Assembly: GCF_900095265.1 (NCBI RefSeq)
Contig: NZ_LT607656.1
Span: 80,321 to 144,320, forward strand
Direction of reading: 5' to 3'
Source: Janthinobacterium sp. UMAB-56
GTDB taxonomy: Bacteria; Pseudomonadota; Gammaproteobacteria; Burkholderiales; Burkholderiaceae_D
DNA length: 64,000 nt
Shown one piece after another: positions 29,662 to 38,750 of this stretch. Numbering within the stretch: the stretch's first letter is position 1; every line of letters starts with the position of its first letter. Made by a program: the position numbers and the translations under genes. Under the pieces are notes generated by a model, which was not told the origin of the DNA, made no database searches, and was given only the letters and a program-made list of their open reading frames with translations.

Positions 29662-30468
29662 ATGCTTCAAGCCACCGAGATCCTGAACGCCAGCATCCTC
29701 ATCGTCGATGACCAGGAGGCCAACGTCATGCTGCTCGAACAGGTGTTGCGCAATGCAGGCTACACGCGCATCACGTCCACCATGGACCCGAAAGCCGTGC
29801 ATGCGCTGCACCAACAGCACCGTTACGACCTGATCCTGCTCGACTTGCAGATGCCGGAAATGGATGGCTTCGAAGTCATGGAAGGCTTGCGCGACATCGA
29901 GGCGGGCAGCTATCTGCCCGTGCTGGTGATTACGGCTCAGCCCAGCCACAAGCTGCGCGCGCTGCAGGCCGGCGCCAAGGACTTCGTCAGCAAGCCCTTT
30001 GACCTGGTGGAAGTGAAGACGCGCATCCACAACATGCTGGAAGTGCGCCTGCTGTACCAGAAGCTGGCCGAATACAACAAGTCGCTGGAACAGATGGTGG
30101 AAGAGCGCACGGCGGAGTTGCGCGAAAGCGAAGCGCGCTTCCAGCGCTTCACGGAGCTGTCGTCCGACTGGTACTGGGAGCAGGATGCACAGGGCAATCT
30201 AACGCGCTTTTCCGGCCCCGTGGCGGAAATGCTGGGCATCGGCAGCGAGGAAGAGCCGCAGCGCTGGAACGCCACCGAGCGCGCCTTGCTCGACGCCAAA
30301 ATTGCCGCACGCGAACCGTTTCTTGACTTCATCTACAGCCGCGCCAATCCCGATGGCAGCACGCAGTACCTGCAGGTCAGCGGCGAACCGATGTTCGACA
30401 CGGGCAGCCGCTTCATCGGCTACCGCGGCATCGGCCTCGATGTCACGCAGCGCCATCGAAGCGCCTGA
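29662..30468 (+). CDS. Response regulator with REC and PAS domains
   Basis: A 268-residue protein with an N-terminal receiver (ILIVDDQEANVMLLEQVL, phospho-Asp61 in LILLDLQMPEMDG, and Lys in DFVSKPFD). A coiled-coil linker (YNKSLEQMVEERTAELRESEARF) leads to a C-terminal PAS domain (RFTELSSDWYWEQDAQGNLTRFSG). There is no DNA-binding, GGDEF, HD-GYP or kinase output, so it probably signals through protein contact, or the PAS domain senses a ligand. It begins 28 bases after the hybrid kinase with TAGGAAT upstream and is most likely its partner. Confidence 0.92.
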   Translation: MLQATEILNASILIVDDQEANVMLLEQVLRNAGYTRITSTMDPKAVHALHQQHRYDLILLDLQMPEMDGFEVMEGLRDIEAGSYLPVLVITAQPSHKLRALQAGAKDFVSKPFDLVEVKTRIHNMLEVRLLYQKLAEYNKSLEQMVEERTAELRESEARFQRFTELSSDWYWEQDAQGNLTRFSGPVAEMLGIGSEEEPQRWNATERALLDAKIAAREPFLDFIYSRANPDGSTQYLQVSGEPMFDTGSRFIGYRGIGLDVTQRHRSA

Positions 30469-30507
30469 TTTATACTTGCTGCTATCCATATCCACAAGGA
30501 AAGCATC

Positions 30508-30765
30508 ATGGCAGACAAATCACAAGCCCAGTACTGGTTCCCCGCCAAGACCTATGGCTGGGGCTGGGGCATGCCCATCACCTGGCAGGGCTGGCTGGTC
30601 TTTTTGAGCGCGCTGGCGCTGTTCGCCTGCGGCGCCTTCCTGCTCCCGCCACAAGAATCGCTGGCACTGTACATCATCTATGAAGTCGTCATCGCCGGCG
30701 CGCTCGTCGGCGTGTGCTGGCTGAAGGGCGAACCGACCAGCTGGCGCTGGGGCAAGAAGAAGTAA
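30508..30765 (+). CDS. Small two-helix membrane protein, function unknown
   Basis: An 85-residue protein with a tryptophan- and glycine-rich N-terminus (YWFPAKTYGWGWGMPITWQGW), two hydrophobic helices (about residues 27-45 and 52-72) and a basic C-terminal tail (WRWGKKK). The ribosome binding site AAGGAAAGCATC is good. I recall similar short proteins in other proteobacteria but no assigned function. It lies 39 bases after the REC-PAS gene and may share its transcript. The TPP riboswitch follows about 90 bases later. Confidence 0.82.
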   Translation: MADKSQAQYWFPAKTYGWGWGMPITWQGWLVFLSALALFACGAFLLPPQESLALYIIYEVVIAGALVGVCWLKGEPTSWRWGKKK

Positions 30766-30851
30766 GGCCGAAGCACAAAGACGACACTTGCAAGAAATCA
30801 TCTGGCCACGCGGCGCGAACCGCGTATAATTGGCTCGCTGCCGCAAGGCGG

Positions 30852-30953
30852 CAAACGCTAGGGGTCCTGCCTTTCGCTGTGGAAACACAGTGCAAGCGCG
30901 GGTGAGAAATACCCTCCGAACCTGATCTGGATAATGCCAGCGAAGGGAAGCTT
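30852..30953 (+). promoter_or_regulatory. TPP riboswitch (THI element)
   Basis: The conserved blocks of the thiamine pyrophosphate aptamer appear in order: GCTAGGGGTCCTGCC at the 5' side, GGTGAGAAATACCCTC, then CCGAACCTGATCTGGATAAT and GCCAGCGAAGGGAAGC. It lies about 90 bases before thiC. In proteobacteria this aptamer usually blocks translation or transcription of the thi operon when TPP is plentiful. The expression platform before thiC was not worked out. Confidence 0.96.
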
Positions 30954-31026
30954 TAGGATGAACGCACCCCGCCTTTCCGCGTGCGCGCAGCCGAACCTCC
31001 TTAGCTGGCTCCAGGCTTAAAAATAG

Positions 31027-32958
<1,932 letters not shown>

Positions 32959-32969
32959 GGGAGAGCGTG

Positions 32970-33182
32970 ATGCCTGCATTGATATCCATCACGCTCAACG
33001 GCGCACCGCACCAGGTGCCGCCGGGGCAGACACTCGACCAGCTGATCGCCGCGCTGTCGCTGGAAAACCAGGCGCTGGCGCTGGCTGTCAACCGCAACGT
33101 CGTGCCGCGCAAGGCGTGGCCGGGACAGGTCTTGCAGGTGCAAGACCAAGTGGAAATTGTCCGCGCCATCGGCGGCGGCTAG
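32970..33182 (+). CDS. thiS: Sulfur carrier protein ThiS
   Basis: A 70-residue ubiquitin-like protein whose C-terminal glycine is adenylated and thiocarboxylated to donate sulfur for the thiazole ring. It has the beta-grasp pattern (ITLNGAPHQVPPGQTLDQLI, ALAVNRNVVPRKAW) and ends in the essential Gly-Gly (RAIGGG). The ATG lies 11 bases after thiC with GGAGAG upstream. A longer in-frame reading through thiC is spurious. Confidence 0.96.
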   Translation: MPALISITLNGAPHQVPPGQTLDQLIAALSLENQALALAVNRNVVPRKAWPGQVLQVQDQVEIVRAIGGG

Positions 33183-33197
33183 ACTAAGGAAAAAGCA

Positions 33198-33992
33198 ATG
33201 ACCAGTAATAACAACGACGACCTGCTGACCATCGCAGGAAAACAGTATCAATCGCGCTTGCTGGTGGGTAGCGGCAAGTACAAGGACTTGCCGCAGACGC
33301 GCGAGGCGACGGATGCGGCCGAGGCGCAGATCATCACGGTGGCCATCCGCCGCGTGAATATCGGGCAAGATCCGAACGCGCCCAGCCTGCTCGATGTCGT
33401 GCCGCCCGACCAGTACACGATTTTGCCGAACACGGCCGGCTGCTACAACGCCAAGGATGCCGTCTACACCCTGCAACTGGCGCGCGAGCTGCTGGGCGGA
33501 CGCAATCTGGTGAAACTGGAAGTGCTGGGCGATGAAAAGACCCTGTTTCCGCACATGCCGGAAACCCTGATCGCCGCCGAAGCGCTGGTCAAGGATGGCT
33601 TCGACGTGATGGTCTATTGCAGCGACGACCCCATCCAGGCGAAGATTCTGGAAGATATCGGCTGCGTGGCCGTCATGCCGCTGGCGTCACTGATCGGTTC
33701 GGGCATGGGCATCTTGAATCCGTGGAATTTGTCCCTGATCATCGACCAGGCCAAAGTGCCGGTGCTGGTGGACGCTGGCGTGGGCACGGCATCGGACGCG
33801 GCCATTGCCATGGAGCTCGGTTGCGATGGCGTGCTGATGAACACGGCCATTGCCGGCGCGCGCGACCCCGTGCGCATGGCGCATGCGATGAAGCTGGCCG
33901 TGCGGGCCGGACGTGAAGCGTTTCTGGCGGGTCGCATGCCGCGCAAATTTGCCGCCTCGCCGTCGTCGCCGATGGCGGGCCGCCTGGCGTGA
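33198..33992 (+). CDS. thiG: Thiazole synthase
   Basis: Builds thiazole phosphate from deoxyxylulose phosphate, dehydroglycine and ThiS thiocarboxylate. The 264 residues form a TIM barrel with [14 protein letters not shown], the Schiff-base lysine in [14 protein letters not shown], and the phosphate-binding [30 protein letters not shown] region. A glycine oxidase (thiO), which supplies dehydroglycine in many proteobacteria, is not in this operon and must lie elsewhere if present. The stop overlaps the GTG of thiD. Confidence 0.97.
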   Translation: MTSNNNDDLLTIAGKQYQSRLLVGSGKYKDLPQTREATDAAEAQIITVAIRRVNIGQDPNAPSLLDVVPPDQYTILPNTAGCYNAKDAVYTLQLARELLGGRNLVKLEVLGDEKTLFPHMPETLIAAEALVKDGFDVMVYCSDDPIQAKILEDIGCVAVMPLASLIGSGMGILNPWNLSLIIDQAKVPVLVDAGVGTASDAAIAMELGCDGVLMNTAIAGARDPVRMAHAMKLAVRAGREAFLAGRMPRKFAASPSSPMAGRLA

Positions 33993-34756
33993 CGAGGCCA
34001 ACGCTGCCGACCGTGCTGGTGTTTGCCGGTGTCGATCCCTCGGGCGGCGCCGGCATCGCCGCCGATATTGTGGCGATTGCGGCGCAGGGCGCGCATGCCA
34101 TGCCCGTCATCACGGCACTGACGGTGCAAGACAACGACAGGGTCTTTGGCGTGGAAGCGGTGGCGCCGGAATTGCTGCGCCGGCAGGCGCAGGCGCTGAT
34201 AGCCAAGATCGCTATCGATGCCGTGAAAATCGGCATTCCCGGCAGCGCCGCGAATGCGGCCGTCATTGCGCAATTGATCGCGCAATTGCGGCTGGCCCGG
34301 CCCGACTTGCCCGTGGTGCTAGACCCCGTGCTGGCCAGCGGCCATGGCGACCTGCTCAGCCGTGACGACGCCGTACTGGCGCTGTCGCCCTTGCTGCCGG
34401 TGACGACCGTGATCGTGCCGAACGGGCCGGAAACACTGGCCCTGGGCGGTGAAAAAAACTTGCTTGCGCAAGGCTGTCAGCATGTGCTGCTGACGGGCGG
34501 GCATGGCGAAGGCGAGGTGATCGTCAATCATTGGTTCGATAGCGCCGGGGGCGAACGAGAGTGGCGCTGGCCGCGCTTGTCCGGCGCCTTCCATGGCAGC
34601 GGCTGCACCTTGGCGTCCGCCATCGCGGCGCGCCTGGCGCACGGCGTGCCGATGCAAGAGGCGCTCGATGGCGCGCAAAGCTATTGCCATGCGGCCCTGG
34701 CCGGCGCGTATGCGATTGCGCCAGGCCAGCGCATGCCGCAACGATTCATTCAATAA
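33989..34756 (+). CDS. thiD: Hydroxymethylpyrimidine/phosphomethylpyrimidine kinase
   Basis: Phosphorylates HMP and HMP-phosphate to the pyrophosphate used by ThiE. The 255-residue ribokinase-like protein shows [44 protein letters not shown], and the anion-hole and catalytic region [17 protein letters not shown]. It starts with a GTG that overlaps the thiG stop by four bases, so translation is coupled. It is slightly shorter than E. coli ThiD (266), with no visible gap in the motifs. Confidence 0.95.
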   Translation: MTRPTLPTVLVFAGVDPSGGAGIAADIVAIAAQGAHAMPVITALTVQDNDRVFGVEAVAPELLRRQAQALIAKIAIDAVKIGIPGSAANAAVIAQLIAQLRLARPDLPVVLDPVLASGHGDLLSRDDAVLALSPLLPVTTVIVPNGPETLALGGEKNLLAQGCQHVLLTGGHGEGEVIVNHWFDSAGGEREWRWPRLSGAFHGSGCTLASAIAARLAHGVPMQEALDGAQSYCHAALAGAYAIAPGQRMPQRFIQ

Positions 34757-34766
34757 GGAAAACATC

Positions 34767-35390
34767 ATGCGTGGACTGTACCTGGTCACCCCGAACTGGG
34801 ATGACACCGACCACTTGCTCGACGCGAGCGAACAAGCTTTGCAGGAAGGCGTGGCCTTGCTGCAATACCGCCACAAGAGCGCTGACGCGCCGCAACGGCG
34901 CGAACAGGCGGGCGCCTTGCTGGCACTGGCCCGTAAATATGGCGTGCCCTTCATTATCAACGATTTTATCGAGTTGTGCGAAGAGCTTGATGCCGATGGC
35001 GTGCACGTGGGCGGTACGGACGCTTGCGTGGCGCAGGTGCGCGCGCGCCTGGGCAGTGACAAGATCGTGGGCGCGTCCTGCTATGGCGATATGCTCTTGG
35101 CACGGACGGCCGAGGCCGCCGGCGCCAGCTATGTGGCCTTCGGCGGCTTTTATCCGTCGCTGGTGAAAAAGTATCCGGTGAGCACGCCCCTCGATATCGT
35201 GTTGCAAGCCAAGCGCGAGATTGCCTTGCCGTGCGTGGTGATCGGCGGCATGACGCCCGAGAACGCGGCGCCGCTGGTCGCGCGCGGCGCCGATATGGTG
35301 GCGGCCATCAGCAGCGTATTTGGCAAGGACTACCAGGCGGATGGGGTGGATATTGCGGTGCAGCAATTTAATCAATTGTTTGCGCTGTGA
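34767..35390 (+). CDS. thiE: Thiamine-phosphate synthase
   Basis: Joins the pyrimidine and thiazole halves into thiamine phosphate. The 207 residues show RGLYLVTPNW, LLQYRHKSA, FIINDFIELCEELDADGVHVGGTD, GASCYGDMLLA, YVAFGGFYPS and the phosphate-binding VVIGGMTPENAAPLVARGADMVAAISSVF. The start was set at the ATG with AAGGAAAACATC upstream, ten bases after thiD. It is the last gene of the operon; no clear terminator follows. Confidence 0.96.
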   Translation: MRGLYLVTPNWDDTDHLLDASEQALQEGVALLQYRHKSADAPQRREQAGALLALARKYGVPFIINDFIELCEELDADGVHVGGTDACVAQVRARLGSDKIVGASCYGDMLLARTAEAAGASYVAFGGFYPSLVKKYPVSTPLDIVLQAKREIALPCVVIGGMTPENAAPLVARGADMVAAISSVFGKDYQADGVDIAVQQFNQLFAL

Positions 35391-35412
35391 GCACGGGAAC
35401 GGATGGGGAATT

Positions 35413-35434
35413 TGCCGAATAATCGGCATATAAT
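35413..35434 (+). promoter_or_regulatory. Palindrome abutting the -10 box of the ANTAR regulator gene
   Basis: TGCCGA-ATAA-TCGGCA (35413-35428) is an exact inverted repeat that touches TATAAT (35429-35434). No good -35 element is visible at the expected spacing. The ATG of the ANTAR gene lies 35 bases downstream. The arrangement suits an operator, or an activator site replacing the -35 box. Confidence 0.5.
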
Positions 35435-35468
35435 AAGAACATCATTCATTTCCGAGGTCCCTTTACCC

Positions 35469-36101
35469 ATGAGTCAGCCAGCCGCCGCGAAACGCCTTAT
35501 CTTGATCGTTGACGATGACCAGATCCTGTTGGAATTCCTCGGCGAAGTCCTGCGCCATGCCGGCTACGAGACTGCCCTGGCCCATTCGGCCGAAGTGGCG
35601 CTGCAGCTGGTCGCACAGCGCGAGCCGGACCTGGCCTTGCTCGACATCCACATGCCGGGCATGTCCGGCCTGGAACTGGCCAAGCGCCTGCATGGCGAAA
35701 CGGGCGTGCCTTTCATGTTCCTGTCCGGCAGCGGCGACAGCGAATCGGGCAAGCAGGCGGCCGCCTATGGCGCCGTCGGCTATGTCGTCAAACCCGTCGA
35801 CGAAGGCCGTTTGATGCCCGCGTTCGAAGCGGGCCTGGCACGCGCCGATGAAATCCGCCAGCTGCGCCGTACCGAACTGAACCTGAATGCGGCCCTGGCC
35901 GCTGGCCGTGAAACGAGCCTGGCTGTTGGCTTGCTGATGGGCAAGTTCCAGACGGACCGCAATACGGCTTTCGAAGTGCTGCGCGACCACGCCCGCTCCA
36001 GTCGCCGCAAGATCAATGAAATCGCCAGCCAGCTGCTGCTGGCCGAGGAAACCCTGAACGGCTTGCATGGCGCCTTTTTGAATCGCGCGAAAATCAAGTA
36101 A
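35469..36101 (+). CDS. Response regulator with ANTAR RNA-binding domain
   Basis: A 210-residue regulator. The receiver has LILIVDDDQILLEFLGEVL, phospho-Asp59 in LALLDIHMPGMSG and Lys in GYVVKPVDEG. The C-terminal ANTAR domain is seen in SLAVGLLMGKFQTDRNTAFEVLRDHARSSRRKINEIA, with the alanine, Phe and Leu positions of the three-helix fold. ANTAR proteins bind paired RNA hairpins and prevent transcription termination. The usual partners (nitrate or amide genes, or a linked kinase) are not adjacent, so its target is unknown. The ATG follows GAGGTCC. Confidence 0.92.
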   Translation: MSQPAAAKRLILIVDDDQILLEFLGEVLRHAGYETALAHSAEVALQLVAQREPDLALLDIHMPGMSGLELAKRLHGETGVPFMFLSGSGDSESGKQAAAYGAVGYVVKPVDEGRLMPAFEAGLARADEIRQLRRTELNLNAALAAGRETSLAVGLLMGKFQTDRNTAFEVLRDHARSSRRKINEIASQLLLAEETLNGLHGAFLNRAKIK

Positions 36102-36213
36102 GCGTTGCGCCGGCGCCGGCGTGGCACGTCGGCGCCTGCCTTGTTATGATGTGACGATACGGCGCGCTGGCGCGCCTGGTTCAACCATACATAGCACACA
36201 CCACAGGACACAC

Positions 36214-37320
36214 ATGAAAACCAAAGCAGCGATTGCCTGGAAGGCGGGCGCCCCGTTGACCATCGAAGAAGTCGACCTGGCGGGCCCGCGCGAGGGCGAG
36301 GTACTGGTGGAGATCAAGGCCACCGGCATTTGCCACACGGATTACTACACCCTGTCTGGCGCCGATCCGGAAGGCATCTTCCCGTCTATCCTCGGCCATG
36401 AAGGCGCCGGCGTCGTCGTCGACGTGGGCCCTGGCGTGAAAAGCCTGAAGAAGGATGACCACGTCATCCCCCTGTACACGCCGGAATGCCGCCAGTGCAA
36501 ATTCTGCCTGTCGCAAAAGACGAACTTGTGCCAGTCGATCCGCTCGACCCAGGGCCGCGGCCTGATGCCGGACGCGACCTCGCGCTTTTCCATCGACGGC
36601 AAACCCATTTTCCACTACATGGGCACGTCCACCTTCTCGAACTACATCGTCGTGCCGGAAATCGCCCTGGCGAAGATCCGCGAAGACGCGCCCTTCGATA
36701 AAGTCTGCTACATCGGCTGCGGCGTGACGACGGGCGTGGGCGCCGTGCTGTTTACGGCCAAGGTGGAAGCGGGCGCCAACGTGGTCGTGTTCGGCCTGGG
36801 CGGCATCGGTTTGAACGTGATCCAGGCGGCGAAGATGGTCGGCGCCGATAAAATCATCGGCGTGGACATCAACCCGGCGCGCCAGGCCATCGCGCGCAAG
36901 TTCGGCATGACGCATTTCGTCAACGCCAACGAAGTGGAAAACGTGGTCGACACCATCGTGCAACTGACGGACGGCGGCGCCGACTACAGTTTTGAGTGCA
37001 TCGGCAACACCACCACCATGCGCCAGTCGCTCGAGTGCTGCCACAAGGGCTGGGGCCAGTCCATCATCATCGGCGTGGCGGCGGCCGGCCAGGAAATTTC
37101 CACCCGTCCGTTCCAACTGGTGACGGGGCGCGTATGGAAAGGTTCCGCCTTCGGCGGCGCGCGCGGCCGCACGGACGTGCCGAAGATCGTCGACTGGTAT
37201 ATGGAAGGCAAGCTCAATATCGACGATTTGATCACGCACCGTTTGAAGCTCGACGATATCAACCAGGGTTTCGACTTGATGAAGAGCGGTGAATCGATCC
37301 GCTCCGTCGTGCTGTACTGA
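36214..37320 (+). CDS. frmA: S-(hydroxymethyl)glutathione dehydrogenase (class III ADH)
   Basis: Zinc enzyme that oxidises the glutathione adduct of formaldehyde. The 368 residues have the catalytic zinc ligands Cys in GICHTDYYTLSG and His in LGHEGAGVV, the structural zinc cysteines in PECRQCKFCLSQKTNLC, the GVTTGVGAVLFTAKV hinge and the NAD-binding GLGGIGLNVIQ. The class III features fit formaldehyde detoxification. The S-formylglutathione hydrolase gene that often follows is not present here. The start is at the ATG before KTKAAIAW, with AGGACAC upstream. A longer upstream reading is not family-like. Confidence 0.96.
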   Translation: MKTKAAIAWKAGAPLTIEEVDLAGPREGEVLVEIKATGICHTDYYTLSGADPEGIFPSILGHEGAGVVVDVGPGVKSLKKDDHVIPLYTPECRQCKFCLSQKTNLCQSIRSTQGRGLMPDATSRFSIDGKPIFHYMGTSTFSNYIVVPEIALAKIREDAPFDKVCYIGCGVTTGVGAVLFTAKVEAGANVVVFGLGGIGLNVIQAAKMVGADKIIGVDINPARQAIARKFGMTHFVNANEVENVVDTIVQLTDGGADYSFECIGNTTTMRQSLECCHKGWGQSIIIGVAAAGQEISTRPFQLVTGRVWKGSAFGGARGRTDVPKIVDWYMEGKLNIDDLITHRLKLDDINQGFDLMKSGESIRSVVLY

Positions 37321-37328
37321 TTTCAGAT

Positions 37329-37375
37329 ACGCCGTACCACGGCGTTTTTGCGGAGGCTGCGGCCTCCGTTTTTTT
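37329..37375 (+). terminator. Two hairpins ending the formaldehyde dehydrogenase gene
   Basis: ACGCCGT/ACGGCGT (37329-37345) is followed by TTTT. CGGAGG-CTGCGG-CCTCCG (37351-37368) is followed by T7. The second is a textbook intrinsic terminator. Confidence 0.88.
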
Positions 37376-37508
37376 CGTCCGTGATTTGCCATTCATCGCG
37401 CAAGCCTGCCGTCCAGGCCAGCGTTTGTGCAGCCTGTCGCACCGTGCTGTAGCCGTGATTCATTCGCCGCTACAGTCAACACTCCACTACATTTGCGACG
37501 AGGCAGCC

Positions 37509-38363
37509 ATGTCCACTTCCTACCGTTTGATCCTCAGCCTGGCCGGTATCCTGCTTGGCGGCAGTGCGCTGGCCGTGCAGCCGCCCGAGCCGCCCGCGCC
37601 ACCGGCCGCACCTGCCGCGCCCAGCACGCAGGTCAGCCGTTCGCTCGACAAGGGAGAAAGCTATGCGCTGGTCGATGGCAGCAGGGATAGCGAGGGCGTC
37701 ATCGTCGTCGACAGCGATATTCACTCGCAGCAGGTGGAAAAGCTCAAGCGCTCGATCAAGGGACCGTTCCTGTGGTTCCGCGACCAGGGGCAGGCTTACG
37801 TGCTGCAGGATACCGCCTTGCTGGGCAAGGTGCGGGCGGCATGGCAGCCCTCGAAACAGATTAGCAAGGAGATGAGCGCGCTGGGTGATCAAATGGGCGC
37901 GCATGGCAAGGCCATGGGCGAAATGGGGCGCAAGATGAGCGCCCGTAGCCAGGCGAACGGCAGTGCGCGCGAGTCGGAGCAACTGCGGGCGCTGGGCCGC
38001 CGGCAGCAGGAACTGGGCAGCAAGCTCGGTGACGCCTCGCGCCGCCAGGCACTGGCGACGAGCGATGCGGCGCGCCGCACGGCCGAGCGCGACGTGGAAC
38101 GCTTGCAGCAGCAGATGGAAGATGCGCAGGAAGAAATGGAAGAGATCAACGACCGTAACGCAGCAGTGCATGAGCGCGAGGCCGAGAAAGTGGAGCGCAT
38201 GTCGCGCCAGATGGAGCAGCGCAGCAAGCCGATGGAAGCGCTGGGCAAGCAAATGGGCGACCTGGGTCGCCAGCAGGAAAAAGTCGTCAAGATCGCCGAC
38301 AAGACCACGCGCCAGGTGATTGCCCAGGCGCTCAGCGAAGGCAAGGCAAAACTGGTGCGCTAG
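37509..38363 (+). CDS. Secreted coiled-coil protein, function unknown
   Basis: A 284-residue protein I do not recognise. It has a signal peptide (SYRLILSLAGILLGGSALA), a proline/alanine-rich linker (PPEPPAPPAAPAAP), and a short globular part (SYALVDGSRDSEGVIVVDSDI, IKGPFLWFRDQGQAYVL). A long, strongly charged coiled coil follows from about residue 115 to the end, rich in Met, Gln, Arg and Glu. Within it MG/LG units recur (MGAHGKAMGEMGRKM, MEALGKQMGDLGRQQ). It is probably periplasmic. GAGG precedes the ATG. The stop overlaps the stop of the facing small gene. Confidence 0.8.
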   Translation: MSTSYRLILSLAGILLGGSALAVQPPEPPAPPAAPAAPSTQVSRSLDKGESYALVDGSRDSEGVIVVDSDIHSQQVEKLKRSIKGPFLWFRDQGQAYVLQDTALLGKVRAAWQPSKQISKEMSALGDQMGAHGKAMGEMGRKMSARSQANGSARESEQLRALGRRQQELGSKLGDASRRQALATSDAARRTAERDVERLQQQMEDAQEEMEEINDRNAAVHEREAEKVERMSRQMEQRSKPMEALGKQMGDLGRQQEKVVKIADKTTRQVIAQALSEGKAKLVR

Positions 38364-38638
38364 ACAAGGTTCCAGGCGGCGGCCATGGCCCGGTATTGCG
38401 CCGGCAACTGCCCCCTGGCGTCGTTCTCGCTGGCATACACCTCATCCTGTACCGTGTCCCAGCGCGCAGCGCAGCTGAAACGGTAGACGCGTGCCTCGTC
38501 CTCGTAGCGGCACACGGCCAGGCCGTGGATGGCGACGGGGGCGGCGCCACCATGCGCATCGCTGACGTGGCCGAAAGGCAGCTCGGACCAGGCCCAGGCC
38601 AGTACGCGGGCGCCGTCGAGGTGAGTGGGTGGTGTCAT
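38360..38638 (-). CDS. Conserved hypothetical protein
   Basis: A 92-residue acidic-to-neutral protein without a signal peptide or membrane segment. It has several aromatic and cysteine positions (LAVCRYEDEARVYRFSCAARWDTVQDEVYAS) and ends with LPAQYRAMAAAWNLV. I have a weak recollection of similar proteins next to repair genes in Burkholderiales, but no function. The ribosome binding site is poor. Its stop overlaps the stop of the coiled-coil gene by three bases. It is divergent from the helicase gene, whose regulatory sites lie between. Confidence 0.68.
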   Translation of the reverse strand: MTPPTHLDGARVLAWAWSELPFGHVSDAHGGAAPVAIHGLAVCRYEDEARVYRFSCAARWDTVQDEVYASENDARGQLPAQYRAMAAAWNLV

Positions 38639-38701
38639 GGGATACGGGCCGCTGTGTCGGGACGCCGATTGTAGCGCGCACAGGGAAAACTGGCGCGACC
38701 G

Positions 38702-38717
38702 CTGGACAAATGCACAG
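38702..38717 (+). promoter_or_regulatory. Possible LexA operator of the UvrD-like helicase gene
   Basis: CTGGACAAATGCACAG has the form CTG-N10-CAG and matches the betaproteobacterial and E. coli LexA consensus CTGT-N8-ACAG at all but one core base. It ends 18 bases before the TATAAT at 38736-38741, so it would cover the -35 region. uvrD is a classical SOS gene, which supports the call. Confidence 0.5.
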
Positions 38718-38727
38718 TATTTTTAGC

Positions 38728-38750
38728 CATGCCGGTATAATCACGGCATG
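38728..38750 (+). promoter_or_regulatory. -10 box inside a palindrome at the helicase start codon
   Basis: CATGCCG (38728-38734) and CGGCATG (38744-38750) are exact inverted repeats around GTATAATCA. The TATAAT lies at 38736-38741 and the ATG at 38748-38750 is part of the right arm. Transcription would start within a base or two of the ATG. No Shine-Dalgarno sequence is present. Confidence 0.55.
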
